Shown: positions 31,024 through 42,468, numbered from the stretch's first letter. The stretch is 58,126 nucleotides of DNA from Prevotella sp. (GCA_003447235.1 DLZV01000017.1:10442-68567); one strand, 5' to 3'. Numbers and translations: made by a program. Notes: generated by a model from the letters alone, not told the origin.

Positions 31024-33015
31024 TCAGAGCGGTTTATATTCCACAAAAGCCTCCATAGCCTCATAGCAAGCTAGTCCGAGACGGTCGTAGAGTTCTGCCG
31101 TGGCCCGGTTGCGGTCCTCGGCCCGCTGCCAGAAGAGGCGCTCATCGTTGCCCAGGTAGGGTGCGCTCTCCATCTGACTTTGGTGTTTGAGGATGGCGTT
31201 GCGCTTGGCACGAAGCTCCTCTGGACTCATCGGGACACACATCTCGATATTTTCGATCTCCCATTCCGCCCAAGCGCCACGATACATCCAGATGCGGCAT
31301 TCTTCGAGCCAGGGAGCTCCCTCCTGTTTCTCCAGGTCGATGGCAGCCAAGACTGCATCCGTACACTTGCGATGGGTGCCGTGGGGATCCGCCAAGTCGC
31401 CAGCCACATAGATCTGATGAGGCTGCACCTTGCGTAGTAGGTCGCGGACGATCTCCACATCCTTCTCCGTCATGGGGAATTTCTCTACCCTGCCCGACTC
31501 ATAGAACGGGAGGTCGAGGAAGTGGACATGGTCGAGAGGTATCTGATTGTAGGTGCTCGCCGTGCGCGCCTCGCCACGACGAATCAATCCCTTGATAGTC
31601 AGAATGTCACGCGTGTCAATGTCACCATCCTTCTTGGTGGCGAGGAAATGCTTGATCTCCTGATACTTGTCCTTGATGACCTCGTCCTTATTGTGATCAA
31701 ACAACTGGTTGAAACCGTTGATGAAGTGCATGAAGCGCGTCACCTCCTCGTCACCGACGGCAATATTGCCCGAAGTCTCATAGACCACATGGACGTCGTG
31801 ATTCTGCTGCACCAATCGGCGAATCGTGCCACCCATGGAGATCACGTCGTCGTCGGGATGTGGCGAGAAGACCACCACTCGCTTCGGATAGGGCAACGCA
31901 CGCTCCGGACGGTTGCTGTCGTCCGCATTCGGCTTGCCACCAGGCCATCCCGTGATGGTATGCTGCAGATCGTTGAAGATCTTGATATTGGCATTGTAAG
32001 CCGACCCATAGAGCGCCAAGAGCTCAGAGAGGCCGTTCTCGTTGTAGTCCTTGTTGGTGAGTTTAAGGATAGGCTTGTTCGTCTTCTGACAGAGCCAAAC
32101 GAGCGCCGATCGTACGAGTTTGTCGGTCCAGTCACACGAAGTGACGAGCCACGGGTGAACGATACGCGTCAGTTTCGAAGCCGCGGCCAGGTCCATGACG
32201 AAATGGGTGTCGTTGTGCGTCTGGAGGAACGAGGCCGGTATGGAGTCGCTCACATGCTCCTCTACCGTCTTTTGGATAATGTCGGCCTTACTCTCTCCCC
32301 AAGCCGTGAGATAGATCTTGCGCGCCTTGAGGATAGTGGCAATACCCATCGTGATACAACAGGGCGGCACCAAGTCCTGCGAGGCAAAGCTCATCGACAT
32401 CTCCTCTCGCGCCACGGGGTCGAGCAGGATCAGGCGCGAGGTGGACGTAACGGTAGATCCCGGCTCGTTGGTAGCGATGTTGCCCATACGTCCGATTCCC
32501 AGCAGCATCACGTCGATGCCACCACAGGAGTTGATGCGCTGCTCATACTGGCGACAGTAGTTGAGCACATAGTTTTGGTTGATAGTCGAGTCGGGCGAGA
32601 AGATATTCTGCGGAGCGATATCCACCCGGTCGAGCAGCCGTGCGTGGAGCTGGCGGATACAACTGTTCTTGTCGTCCGGCTTCAACGGATAGTATTCATA
32701 GGCGTTGAAGACGATGACGTTATGGAAGCTAAGTTGTCCCGCCTCGTAGCGTCTCACCATTTCCTCGTAGATAGGAGTGAGCGAGGTACCCGTTCCCAGT
32801 CCGAGCACACACATTCTTCCGTCGCTGTCCTTCTGCTTGATGAGTTTCTCTACCGCATCGACGATAGCCTGGGCTCCTTCTTCCATCTTCGGGAAGATGT
32901 CCGTAGGGATCTTCTCGCGACGTGTCAACTCGGAACGCTCCACGGCAGAGCGCGGATGGTAGTACTCCTCCGGCACTTTGTTGAATGCAATCTGTGAGCT
33001 AAGATTCAATCTCAT
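31024..33015 (-). CDS. NagB-like domain fused to a PIG-L/LmbE deacetylase
   Basis: This 663-residue protein has two parts. Residues about 1-290 have a glucosamine-6-phosphate deaminase (NagB) fold, but key catalytic residues differ. The equivalent of Asp72 is Tyr106 (NAYEY where NagB has NMDEY), of Asp141 is Met177 and of His143 is Asn179 (GRMGNIATNEP against GPDGHIAFNEP). Glu184 is kept. Residues about 375-580 form a PIG-L (LmbE) deacetylase with HPDD at 386-389 and DPHGTH with His545 and His548, the usual zinc site. It is normally annotated as NagB; the motifs suggest the second domain is the enzyme. It follows a true nagB and may supply it with deacetylated sugar. Cytoplasmic. Confidence 0.9.
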   Translation of the reverse strand: MRLNLSSQIAFNKVPEEYYHPRSAVERSELTRREKIPTDIFPKMEEGAQAIVDAVEKLIKQKDSDGRMCVLGLGTGTSLTPIYEEMVRRYEAGQLSFHNVIVFNAYEYYPLKPDDKNSCIRQLHARLLDRVDIAPQNIFSPDSTINQNYVLNYCRQYEQRINSCGGIDVMLLGIGRMGNIATNEPGSTVTSTSRLILLDPVAREEMSMSFASQDLVPPCCITMGIATILKARKIYLTAWGESKADIIQKTVEEHVSDSIPASFLQTHNDTHFVMDLAAASKLTRIVHPWLVTSCDWTDKLVRSALVWLCQKTNKPILKLTNKDYNENGLSELLALYGSAYNANIKIFNDLQHTITGWPGGKPNADDSNRPERALPYPKRVVVFSPHPDDDVISMGGTIRRLVQQNHDVHVVYETSGNIAVGDEEVTRFMHFINGFNQLFDHNKDEVIKDKYQEIKHFLATKKDGDIDTRDILTIKGLIRRGEARTASTYNQIPLDHVHFLDLPFYESGRVEKFPMTEKDVEIVRDLLRKVQPHQIYVAGDLADPHGTHRKCTDAVLAAIDLEKQEGAPWLEECRIWMYRGAWAEWEIENIEMCVPMSPEELRAKRNAILKHQSQMESAPYLGNDERLFWQRAEDRNRATAELYDRLGLACYEAMEAFVEYKPL

Positions 33016-33103
33016 TATTCTTTTTCCTTTCTCTATATTGTCTGTCGGGGATTCAACCTAAGCGGCCGATCCCCTCTAACTTAACTTCTTCTCCCTCAGT
33101 CTC

Positions 33104-33164
33104 CTACGGCAAAGGCGAGCCATCGTCCCCTGTCAGGGGCGAGCCCGCTTTGCTGTTGCCGTAG
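33104..33164. other. Hairpin between nagB and the PIG-L fusion gene
   Basis: CTACGGCAA (33104-33112) pairs with TTGCCGTAG (33156-33164) around a second small palindrome (CCCCTGTCAGGGG near 33127-33139). AGTACAAAGTACAAAGT lies nearby at about 33208-33224. In this minus-strand operon it could be a processing or attenuation signal; no T-run follows. Confidence 0.5.
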
Positions 33165-33254
33165 TAGTGTTGTCGATAAGTCCGTGAGTCCATGAGCCCA
33201 CAGGAAAAGTACAAAGTACAAAGTCTATGGGACAAAATTCATGGGCCCGCAGGC

Positions 33255-34046
33255 TTACAGGTTGTTTTTCTCTATATCCTTGAAGTAGCGGTAGGTGCCC
33301 ACCTTCAGTTCCTCGCAGGCAGCCTCGTCGGCCACGATGATGCCGTGCTGGTGCATCTGCAGGGCGGAGATGGTCCACCATTGGGTCACTGGTCCCTCGA
33401 CAGCAGCCTGGAGGGCACGCGACTTATGGTGTCCGTTGACGAGGATCATCACCTCGCGGGCATCCATGACCGTACCCACACCGACCGTCAGAGCATAGTG
33501 AGGCACCTTCTCCACGTCGTTGTCAAAGAAGCGGGAGTTGGCGATAATCGTATCGGTGGTCAACGTCTTCTGGCGCGTGCGGCTGGTGAGGCTCGATCCC
33601 GGCTCATTGAAGGCGATATGGCCGTCGGGGCCAATGCCGCCGATGAAAAGGTCGATGCCTCCTGCGGCCTTGATCATCTCCTCGTAGTGGTCACACTCTG
33701 CCTCCAGGTCCTCGGCATTGCCGTTGAGGATATGGATGTTCTCGGGCAGGATGTCAATATGATCGAAGAGGTTGCGGTGCATGAACGAGTGGTAGCTCTC
33801 TGGATGATTCTCGGGGAGCCCGACATACTCATCCATGTTGAACGTGATGACGTGGCGGAAAGACACACGTCCCTCGCGGTTGGCCTTGACCAGCTCAGCA
33901 TACATTCCCTCCGGCGACGAGCCGGTTGGAAGTCCGAGCACGAAGGGACGCTCCTCGGTAGGTCCAAAGGCGTTGATACGCTCTACCACATGGCGAGCTG
34001 CCCATGCAGACAACTTCTTGTAATCGCTTTCGATGATTAATCTCAT
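33255..34046 (-). CDS. nagB: Glucosamine-6-phosphate deaminase
   Basis: A 263-residue enzyme that converts glucosamine 6-phosphate to fructose 6-phosphate and ammonia. All catalytic residues of the E. coli enzyme are in place with the same numbering: NMDEY (Asp72, Glu73), GPDGHIAFNEP with Asp141, His143 and Glu148. GLPTGSSPEGMY is the phosphate-binding loop. It is cytoplasmic and feeds amino sugars, for example from peptidoglycan or chitin-type glycans, into glycolysis. It has its own promoter motif and is followed on the same strand, after 239 bp, by the NagB-like/PIG-L fusion gene. No nagA is seen. Confidence 0.97.
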   Translation of the reverse strand: MRLIIESDYKKLSAWAARHVVERINAFGPTEERPFVLGLPTGSSPEGMYAELVKANREGRVSFRHVITFNMDEYVGLPENHPESYHSFMHRNLFDHIDILPENIHILNGNAEDLEAECDHYEEMIKAAGGIDLFIGGIGPDGHIAFNEPGSSLTSRTRQKTLTTDTIIANSRFFDNDVEKVPHYALTVGVGTVMDAREVMILVNGHHKSRALQAAVEGPVTQWWTISALQMHQHGIIVADEAACEELKVGTYRYFKDIEKNNL

Positions 34047-34092
34047 ACTTTCCTGATTTAGCTAAGTAAAATTGACTCTGTTTCTGTCGCTG

Positions 34093-34100
34093 CAAAAGTA
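34093..34100 (-). promoter_or_regulatory. Promoter -7 motif of nagB
   Basis: Reads TACTTTTG on the minus strand, a TAnnTTTG match 47 bp upstream of the nagB start. It is divergent from hflX. Confidence 0.65.
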
Positions 34101-34207
34101 CAACAAAATGTGCAAACTACATGTTTAGCCCCCAACAATTTATAAAAAATAACAGTAAGGGGACTAAAAAAGGCCGTCGCGACGGGAGATAGGTCTCAAG
34201 ATTTTTG

Positions 34208-34215
34208 TAACTTTG
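34208..34215 (+). promoter_or_regulatory. Promoter -7 motif of hflX
   Basis: TAACTTTG is a full TAnnTTTG match 30 bp upstream of the hflX start. Confidence 0.65.
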
Positions 34216-34244
34216 CACGGTATTATAAACAGTAATTAAGCTGG

Positions 34245-35492
34245 ATGAAAGAATTTGTCATATCCGAGGCCAAGGCCGAATCCGCCATTTTGGTCGGATT
34301 GATCACCAAGGACCAGGACGAGGCCAAGACCAAAGAATATCTTGACGAGCTGGAATTTCTCGCCGACACGGCAGGCGCCGTGACCGTGAAGCGCTACACC
34401 CAGCGCGTAGGAGGCCCCAGCCAGACGACCTATGTCGGCAAGGGCAAGCTCGAAGAGATCAGAAACTATATCAAGGAAAGAGAAGACGCGGAGGAGCCCG
34501 TAGGCATGGTCATTTTCGACGATGAGCTGTCGGCACGCCAGATCCGCAACATAGAGAAGGAACTGGGCGTGAAGATCCTCGACCGCACCAGCCTCATCCT
34601 CGACATCTTTGCCATGCGCGCCCAGACGGCCAACGCCAAGACGCAGGTGGAGTTGGCGCAGTATCGCTACATGCTGCCGCGCCTCCAGCGCCTCTGGACC
34701 CACCTGGAGCGCCAAGGCGGTGGATCGGGAAGCGGTGGCGGCAAGGGTAGCGTCGGTCTGCGCGGACCTGGCGAGACGCAGCTGGAGATGGACCGCCGTA
34801 TCATCCTCCAGCGCATCACCCTCCTAAAGCAACGCCTCGTGGAGATCGAGAAACAGAAGACCACCCAGCGCAAGAACCGTGGCCGACTGATCCGCGTGGC
34901 CCTCGTGGGCTATACCAATGTCGGCAAATCGACCATCATGAACCTTCTGGCCAAGAGCGAGGTCTTTGCCGAGAACAAACTCTTCGCAACCCTCGACACG
35001 ACCGTGCGCAAGGTGGTTATCGAGAACCTTCCCTTCCTCCTCGCCGATACTGTCGGCTTTATCCGCAAGTTGCCTACCGACCTGGTCGATTCCTTCAAAT
35101 CTACCCTCGACGAGGTGCGCGAGGCCGACCTCCTGGTCCATGTCGTGGATATCTCCCATCCCGACTTCGAGGAGCAGATAGAGGTGGTCAACACCACGCT
35201 CAAGGAACTCGGGGCGAGCGACAAGCCGATGATGATGATCTTCAACAAGATCGACAACTATAGCTGGGTGGAGAAGGAGGAGGACGACCTCACCCCCGCC
35301 ACGCGCGAAAACATCACCCTCGACGAGCTGCGACGCACGTGGATGGCAAAGCTCGGCGACAGTTGCCTCTTCATCAGCGCCAAGGAGCGCGAGAACATCG
35401 ACGAGATGCGCGACGTACTCTACAAGCGGGTGCGCGAGTTGCATGTACAGAAATACCCATACAATGATTTCCTCTACCCCACAGAGGACTAA
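34245..35492 (+). CDS. hflX: Ribosome-associated GTPase HflX
   Basis: A 415-residue GTPase of the HflX family, which binds the 50S subunit and splits stalled or hibernating ribosomes. The N-terminal HflX domain (1-175) includes the Gly-rich linker GGGSGSGGGKGSVGLRGPGETQ typical of the family. The G domain has GYTNVGKST (222-230), DTVGF (from Asp268) and NKID (from Asn334). The DUF4954 gene follows after 15 bp, so the two form an operon in this genome; hflX-DUF4954 adjacency may hint that the second gene is also expressed under stress, but this is only inference. Confidence 0.96.
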   Translation: MKEFVISEAKAESAILVGLITKDQDEAKTKEYLDELEFLADTAGAVTVKRYTQRVGGPSQTTYVGKGKLEEIRNYIKEREDAEEPVGMVIFDDELSARQIRNIEKELGVKILDRTSLILDIFAMRAQTANAKTQVELAQYRYMLPRLQRLWTHLERQGGGSGSGGGKGSVGLRGPGETQLEMDRRIILQRITLLKQRLVEIEKQKTTQRKNRGRLIRVALVGYTNVGKSTIMNLLAKSEVFAENKLFATLDTTVRKVVIENLPFLLADTVGFIRKLPTDLVDSFKSTLDEVREADLLVHVVDISHPDFEEQIEVVNTTLKELGASDKPMMMIFNKIDNYSWVEKEEDDLTPATRENITLDELRRTWMAKLGDSCLFISAKERENIDEMRDVLYKRVRELHVQKYPYNDFLYPTED

Positions 35493-35507
35493 TCCCAAAA
35501 ACGAAAG

Positions 35508-37373
35508 ATGGAATATAGAAAATTGACCACAGACGAGATTGCCGTCCTGGAGTCCAACTGCTGCTGGGCCGAGGACTGGCAACGGGTGACGGTAGCCGTA
35601 GAAGGCTGGGCACCTAAGTTTTACCACCGCGTGATGTTCTATGGCGACATCCGACTGGGCAAGGTGGAGAAGAACATCGAGATAAGCGCCGGCTTCGAGA
35701 AACACTCGGGCATCAACGACGCCACGCTCCGCAATGTCTCCGTCGGCGACAATTGCCTCATCGAGAAGACAGGCAACTACATCAACAACTACACCATCGG
35801 CAACGACTGCTATATCGCCAACATCTCGCAGATGGAGACGACCGAGGGAGCCACCTTTGGTGAGGGCAACCTCATCGCCGTACTCAACGAGGTGGGCGAC
35901 GGCAACGTCATCCTCTTCCACGACCTCAATAGCCAGTTTGCCGCCTTCATGGTGAAGCATTTCCGCGACAAGGCACTCAAGGACGCCATCAGGCGACTCG
36001 TCAACGAAGAGATAGAGCGCACGCTCCCTGACCGCGGCACCATCGGCAACGGAGTGAAAATCGTCAACACCAAGGAGATCACCAATACCGTGGTGGACAA
36101 CGACTGCGAGATCTGCGGCGCCTCACGACTGAGCGACTGCACGATCCTCTCCTCGGCCAACGCCCCGGTCTATATCGGCACGGGCGTCATTGCCGAGAAC
36201 AGTATCATCTCCGACGGCAGCTCCATCATCAATAGCGTGAAGATCCAAGACTGCTTCGTGGGCGAAGCCTGCCAGTTGGCCAACGGTTTCACGGCCTCCC
36301 AGAGTGTCTTCTTCGCCAATAGCTACATGAGCAATGGCGAAGCCTGCGCGGCCTTCTGCGGCCCGTTCTCGGCCTCCCACCACAAGAGCAGCCTGCTGAT
36401 TGGATCGATGTTCTCGTTCTACAACGCGGGATCGGCCACCAACTTCTCCAACCATGCCTACAAGATGGGTCCCATGCACTGGGGCGTGCTCGAGAGAGGC
36501 ACCAAGACAGCCAGCGGCGCCTACCTGCTCATGCCGGCCACGATCGGATCGTTCTCGGTCTGCTTCGGCAAACTGATGCACCATCCCAACACCCAGGCGC
36601 TGCCCTTCTCCTACCTCATCGCCTATGGCGACAAGATGACGCTCTCGCCAGGCCGCAACATCACGACCGTGGGTCTCTACCGCGACATTCGCAAATGGCC
36701 GAAGCGCGACCGCAGATCGCCCAAATGCCATAAGAGCATCGTCAACTTCGATTGGCTCTCGCCCTTCTCCGTGGGAGAGATTCTGCGTGGCAAACGCATC
36801 CTGGAAAACCTCCGCCAGGCCTCCGGCGACAACGTCACCTCGTACAACTATCACGAGTATGTCATCAATGCCTCGTCGCTCAAGAAGGGCATCAAATACT
36901 ACGACATCGCCCTGCGTATCTATATGGGGGCGGTCCTGAAGCGCGCCCACAAATGGGGATTCTTCGGCAAACCCGAGACCGACACGGGACTGGGCCGCTG
37001 GAACGACCTCAGCGGACTCCTGCTCCCCGCCACGGAGGAGCACCGCCTCATCGAGGACATCAAGGACGGTACGCTCGACACGATCCACGACGTCATCGAG
37101 CGGTTTGAGCAGATCCATCGCAACTACCGCGTCTATCAATGGACCTGGACCTACCGCCTCATCCTCGACTACTACGGCATCAAGGAGATCTCGGAGCAGG
37201 ACGACCGCCGCATCAAGAACGACTACGTGGAGGCGCGTCGCGCCTGGGTGGCCGAGATCAAAAAGGATGCCGAGAAGGAATACGCCATGGGCGACGTGGA
37301 GCGTGAGGTCTACGAGCAGTTTATCAACCAGCTCGACCACGAGGTGGACTATGAGGGCAACGGCGCCCTGTAG
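35508..37373 (+). CDS. DUF4954 protein, left-handed beta-helix
   Basis: A 621-residue protein of the Bacteroidetes DUF4954 family, with no signal peptide. The first 380 residues contain many hexapeptide-like strings (for example IGNDCYIANISQ, VGDNCLIE, VDNDCEICGASRL) that predict a left-handed parallel beta-helix, as in acyl- and nucleotidyl-sugar transferases. The C-terminal half is helical. Its function is unknown. The length and order match the family. It starts 15 bp after hflX. After its stop lies the unusual inverted-repeat region at 37395-37476. Confidence 0.93.
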   Translation: MEYRKLTTDEIAVLESNCCWAEDWQRVTVAVEGWAPKFYHRVMFYGDIRLGKVEKNIEISAGFEKHSGINDATLRNVSVGDNCLIEKTGNYINNYTIGNDCYIANISQMETTEGATFGEGNLIAVLNEVGDGNVILFHDLNSQFAAFMVKHFRDKALKDAIRRLVNEEIERTLPDRGTIGNGVKIVNTKEITNTVVDNDCEICGASRLSDCTILSSANAPVYIGTGVIAENSIISDGSSIINSVKIQDCFVGEACQLANGFTASQSVFFANSYMSNGEACAAFCGPFSASHHKSSLLIGSMFSFYNAGSATNFSNHAYKMGPMHWGVLERGTKTASGAYLLMPATIGSFSVCFGKLMHHPNTQALPFSYLIAYGDKMTLSPGRNITTVGLYRDIRKWPKRDRRSPKCHKSIVNFDWLSPFSVGEILRGKRILENLRQASGDNVTSYNYHEYVINASSLKKGIKYYDIALRIYMGAVLKRAHKWGFFGKPETDTGLGRWNDLSGLLLPATEEHRLIEDIKDGTLDTIHDVIERFEQIHRNYRVYQWTWTYRLILDYYGIKEISEQDDRRIKNDYVEARRAWVAEIKKDAEKEYAMGDVEREVYEQFINQLDHEVDYEGNGAL

Positions 37374-37394
37374 CAGCCGAAGGCGGAGAGCATA

Positions 37395-37476
37395 TAGCAG
37401 AGGTGGCAATTTATATATGGCACGTGCGTACAAAATATTATTATGGAAACCTTGCCACCATAATAAACCTCTGCTA
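37395..37476. other. Nested inverted repeats with alternative pairings
   Basis: TAGCAGAGGT (37395-37404) pairs perfectly with ACCTCTGCTA (37467-37476). Just inside the 3' arm, TTATTATGG (37438-37446) pairs with CCATAATAA (37458-37466). A third pairing, GGTGGCAA (37402-37409) with TTGCCACC (37452-37459), would exclude both. The tract starts 22 bp after the DUF4954 stop and ends 88 bp before the M16 start. It may be a terminator, a processed 3' end or the footprint of a small element; there is no T-run. Confidence 0.7.
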
Positions 37477-37563
37477 AAAGAATGGCAGGTCCCCTGTAAA
37501 AAGTGAAGGTATGCTCTCTGCGATAAGGAATGGACAACCGAATTATTATTAAAATAAAAACTT

Positions 37564-40506
37564 ATGATTTTAAGCAAAGCTATCAACCGAATGCGCAGCT
37601 CCCTGCTCACCGCAGGACTGCTGACGCTGGCTACGGCAGCCTCGGCCCAGGGCTACACTTACAAGAGTGTGCCCAACGACCCGATGCAAACCCGTATCTA
37701 CACGTTGAAAAACGGTCTGACGGTCTATCTGAGCGTCAACAACGAGAAGCCCCGCATCCAGACGTACATCGCCGTGCGCACAGGATCGCGCAACGACCCG
37801 CCCGAGACAACGGGACTGGCCCATTACCTGGAGCACCTGATGTTCAAAGGCACTACCCACTTCGGCACTTCCAACCTGGAGGCCGAGCGCCCCTACCTCG
37901 ACTCCATCGAGGCACGCTACGAGTACTACCGCACGCTCACCGATCCCGCTCAGCGCAAGGCTTGCTATCACGCCATCGACTCCCTGTCGCAGCTCGCAGC
38001 CCAATACAACATCCCCAACGAGTACGACAAGATGATGGCGAGCATCGGAGCCGAAGGCACCAATGCCTATACGAGCAACGATGTCACCTGCTACGTGGAG
38101 AACATCCCGAGCAACGAGATCGACAACTGGCTCAAGGTGGAGAGCGACCGTTTCCAGAACATGGTCATTCGCGGTTTCCACACGGAGCTGGAGGCCGTCT
38201 ATGAGGAGTACAACATGGGTCTCGCCAAGGACGGCAACAAACTCTTCACGGCCTTGATGGCGAAGCTCTTCCCCACCCACCCCTATGGCACACAGACGAC
38301 CATCGGACGCGGTGAGCACTTGAAGAATCCGTCCATCACCAACATCAAGAACTACTTCAAGCGCTACTACGCACCCAACAACGTGGCCATCTGTATGGCG
38401 GGCGACTTCAATCCCGACGAGGTGATCGCCAAGATCGACCACTACTTCGGCCAGTGGAAGCCCAACCCCAACCTCTCCAGCCCGCAGTATGCTCCCATGG
38501 CTCCTATCACCTCGCCGCAGGACACTACTATCATCGGTCAGGAGCAGGCCATGGTCTATCTCGGCTGGCGCTTTCCTGAGGGCCGCGCCCTGTCGAGCGA
38601 CACGCTGGCCGTGATCGGCGAATTGCTCAACAACGGCCGCGCCGGTCTCATGGACCTCGACATCAACCAGCAGATGAAGGCGCTGGGCGTCTTTGCCGGT
38701 CTCAACACGATGAACGAGTATTCGATGTTCATCGCTGGCGGTGTGCCCCTGGAGGGCCAGACCCTTCCCGAGCTGCGCCAGTTGATGCTCGACGAGATCG
38801 CCAAGCTCAAGCGTGGCGAGTTCTCCGACGACCTACTGCCCTCGGTGGTCAACAACATGAAACGCGACTTCTACAAGCAGTTGGAGAGCAACCAGTTCCG
38901 CGCCAACGCCTACGTCGATGCCTTCATCAACCGCCAGGATTGGGAGCAGTCCGTGGGCCAGATCGACCGCATCTCCAAGATGACCAAGGCCGAGATCGTA
39001 GCCTTCGCCAACAAGTATCTCAACGACAACTACGTCTGCGTCTATAAGGAGCAGGGTGTCGATACGTCTATCAAGAAGGTGGAGAAGCCGGCCATCACGC
39101 CGATCCCCACCAACAACGACAAGCACTCCGCCTTCCTCCAGGAGGTGATCAACGACACACCGGAGCCCATCCAGCCCGTCTTCGTGGACTACGAGAAGGA
39201 CATGACGCAGGCCACGACGAAGAAGCAGACCCCGATGCTCTACAAGCAGAACACGGAGAACGGCCTCTTCACCCTTCAGCTCCGCTACCCGGGTCTGGGA
39301 ACGGAGACCTGCCCGATGTACGACTACGCCTATGAGTATCTCAACTATGTCGGCACGAAGAAGATGACCAACGAGCAGATCAAGCAGCAGCTCTACAAGC
39401 TCGCTTGCGACTATAGCGTCTCTCAGAGTGACGACGAGCTCGTCATCACACTCCAGGGTCTGAGCGAGAACATGATGCCCGCCCTGCGTATCGTCAAGGA
39501 CCTCATCGACAACGGACAAGCCGACGAGGAGGCTTGGAAGAGCTATGTGGCCCTCGTGCTCAAGTCTCGCGCTGACAACAAGGCCAACCAGGAGGCCAAC
39601 TTCTCTGCCCTCTTCGATTACGGCCGCTATGGCGAGTACAACCCCAACCGCAATACCGTCGTGAGCGAGAACACACTCAAGTCGATGTCTGCTCAGACGG
39701 TGCTCGACTACGCCAAGGCCATCTACACCCAGATGCCCAACGTGCTCTACTACGGTCCCATGACTCTCGCCGACCTCAGCACGCAGATCGACAAAATGAA
39801 GTTCTACACGCCCGGCAAGGTGAAGTTCAAGATGCCGCGCCAGGTGCGCCCCTACAAGACGCAGGAGACGTCCAAGAACGAGGTGTATATCGCCCCCTAC
39901 GACGCGAAGAACGTCTACATGATTCAGTACCACAACGCCAACCAGAAGTGGACGCCCGAGCGCGCCCCCATCATCTCCCTCTTCAACGAGTATTTCGGTG
40001 GCTCCATGAATGCCATCGTCTTCCAGGAGATGCGTGAGGCCCGTGGTCTCGCCTATAGCGCCAGCGCCTACTACGCTTCGCCCTCTCGCACGGACGATCC
40101 GGAGTACTTCTACACCTACATCATCACGCAGAACGACAAGATGGGCGACTGCATCCGCCAGTTCAATCTCCTGCTCGACTCTATTCCCGAGCGCGAGGCT
40201 GCCGTCGAAGTGGCACGCCAGAGTCTGATGAAGAGCATTGCCTCTTCCCGCACCACGAAGTTTGGCATCCTCACCAGCTACTGGTACAACCAGAAGCGCG
40301 GTCTCAACTACGATCTGCGCCGCACCATCTACGAGCAGCTTCCGAAGATCACGCTCCGCGACCTCGTGGAGTTTGAGAAGGAGTACATGGCCGAGAAGCC
40401 TTACAGATATATCATCCTTGGCGACGAGAAGGAGCTCGACATGGACCTGCTGCAGAAGATTGGCCCGATCAAGCGTCTCTCTACCGAGGAGATCTTCGGC
40501 TACTAA
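37564..40506 (+). CDS. M16-family zinc metallopeptidase, exported
   Basis: A 980-residue protein with a signal peptide (residues about 1-28, ending SAQ) and the two-half pitrilysin/insulinase layout. The inverted zinc motif HXXEH is HYLEH at 87-91. The downstream Glu that completes the site lies in the EAVYEEYNMG block (210-219). The second half (about 530-980) is the inactive partner half with no HXXEH. Members of this family in Bacteroidetes are periplasmic or outer-membrane-associated peptidases. An internal ATG at 37591 would give a shorter and better-looking signal peptide. It is followed by a strong hairpin and then the fumarase gene. Confidence 0.95.
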   Translation: MILSKAINRMRSSLLTAGLLTLATAASAQGYTYKSVPNDPMQTRIYTLKNGLTVYLSVNNEKPRIQTYIAVRTGSRNDPPETTGLAHYLEHLMFKGTTHFGTSNLEAERPYLDSIEARYEYYRTLTDPAQRKACYHAIDSLSQLAAQYNIPNEYDKMMASIGAEGTNAYTSNDVTCYVENIPSNEIDNWLKVESDRFQNMVIRGFHTELEAVYEEYNMGLAKDGNKLFTALMAKLFPTHPYGTQTTIGRGEHLKNPSITNIKNYFKRYYAPNNVAICMAGDFNPDEVIAKIDHYFGQWKPNPNLSSPQYAPMAPITSPQDTTIIGQEQAMVYLGWRFPEGRALSSDTLAVIGELLNNGRAGLMDLDINQQMKALGVFAGLNTMNEYSMFIAGGVPLEGQTLPELRQLMLDEIAKLKRGEFSDDLLPSVVNNMKRDFYKQLESNQFRANAYVDAFINRQDWEQSVGQIDRISKMTKAEIVAFANKYLNDNYVCVYKEQGVDTSIKKVEKPAITPIPTNNDKHSAFLQEVINDTPEPIQPVFVDYEKDMTQATTKKQTPMLYKQNTENGLFTLQLRYPGLGTETCPMYDYAYEYLNYVGTKKMTNEQIKQQLYKLACDYSVSQSDDELVITLQGLSENMMPALRIVKDLIDNGQADEEAWKSYVALVLKSRADNKANQEANFSALFDYGRYGEYNPNRNTVVSENTLKSMSAQTVLDYAKAIYTQMPNVLYYGPMTLADLSTQIDKMKFYTPGKVKFKMPRQVRPYKTQETSKNEVYIAPYDAKNVYMIQYHNANQKWTPERAPIISLFNEYFGGSMNAIVFQEMREARGLAYSASAYYASPSRTDDPEYFYTYIITQNDKMGDCIRQFNLLLDSIPEREAAVEVARQSLMKSIASSRTTKFGILTSYWYNQKRGLNYDLRRTIYEQLPKITLRDLVEFEKEYMAEKPYRYIILGDEKELDMDLLQKIGPIKRLSTEEIFGY

Positions 40507-40520
40507 TTTCGAGCGTTGAA

Positions 40521-40560
40521 CTCGTCCGGAACGCATCCTCCCCTATGCGTTCCGGATGAG
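40521..40560 (+). terminator. Strong hairpin after the M16 peptidase gene
   Basis: TCCGGAACGCAT (40525-40536) pairs perfectly with ATGCGTTCCGGA (40545-40556), extended by four more pairs to 40521 and 40560, with an 8-nt loop. No T-run follows, so it may be a Rho-independent terminator of weak type or a 3'-end stabiliser. Confidence 0.6.
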
Positions 40561-40605
40561 TCATCATAGAGCAAATTGTCAGACAAAAACATTGATAAAA
40601 CATTT

Positions 40606-42252
<1,647 letters not shown>

Positions 42253-42296
42253 TACGCGGTGGTTGATAAGTAAAACCACAATAGATTATTAGTAGG

Positions 42297-42324
42297 GGGC
42301 GGTCGCTGACCGCCCTTATTTTTT
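42297..42324 (+). terminator. Intrinsic terminator after the fumarase gene
   Basis: GGGCGGTC (42297-42304) pairs perfectly with GACCGCCC (42308-42315) around GCT, followed by TTATTTTTT. Confidence 0.9.
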
Positions 42325-42468
42325 ATCTTCTGCCAACTTTCGATATTTTCGCCTTTGTTGTATTGGTTTTTCCTTTCCAAGCAGGCCGTATTGCCTCAAT
42401 ACAAACTACCCTATCACGCCATTTTGCGTATGAACCATTAGGCCCAAGGAAAGTTTTGTATGGCAACG

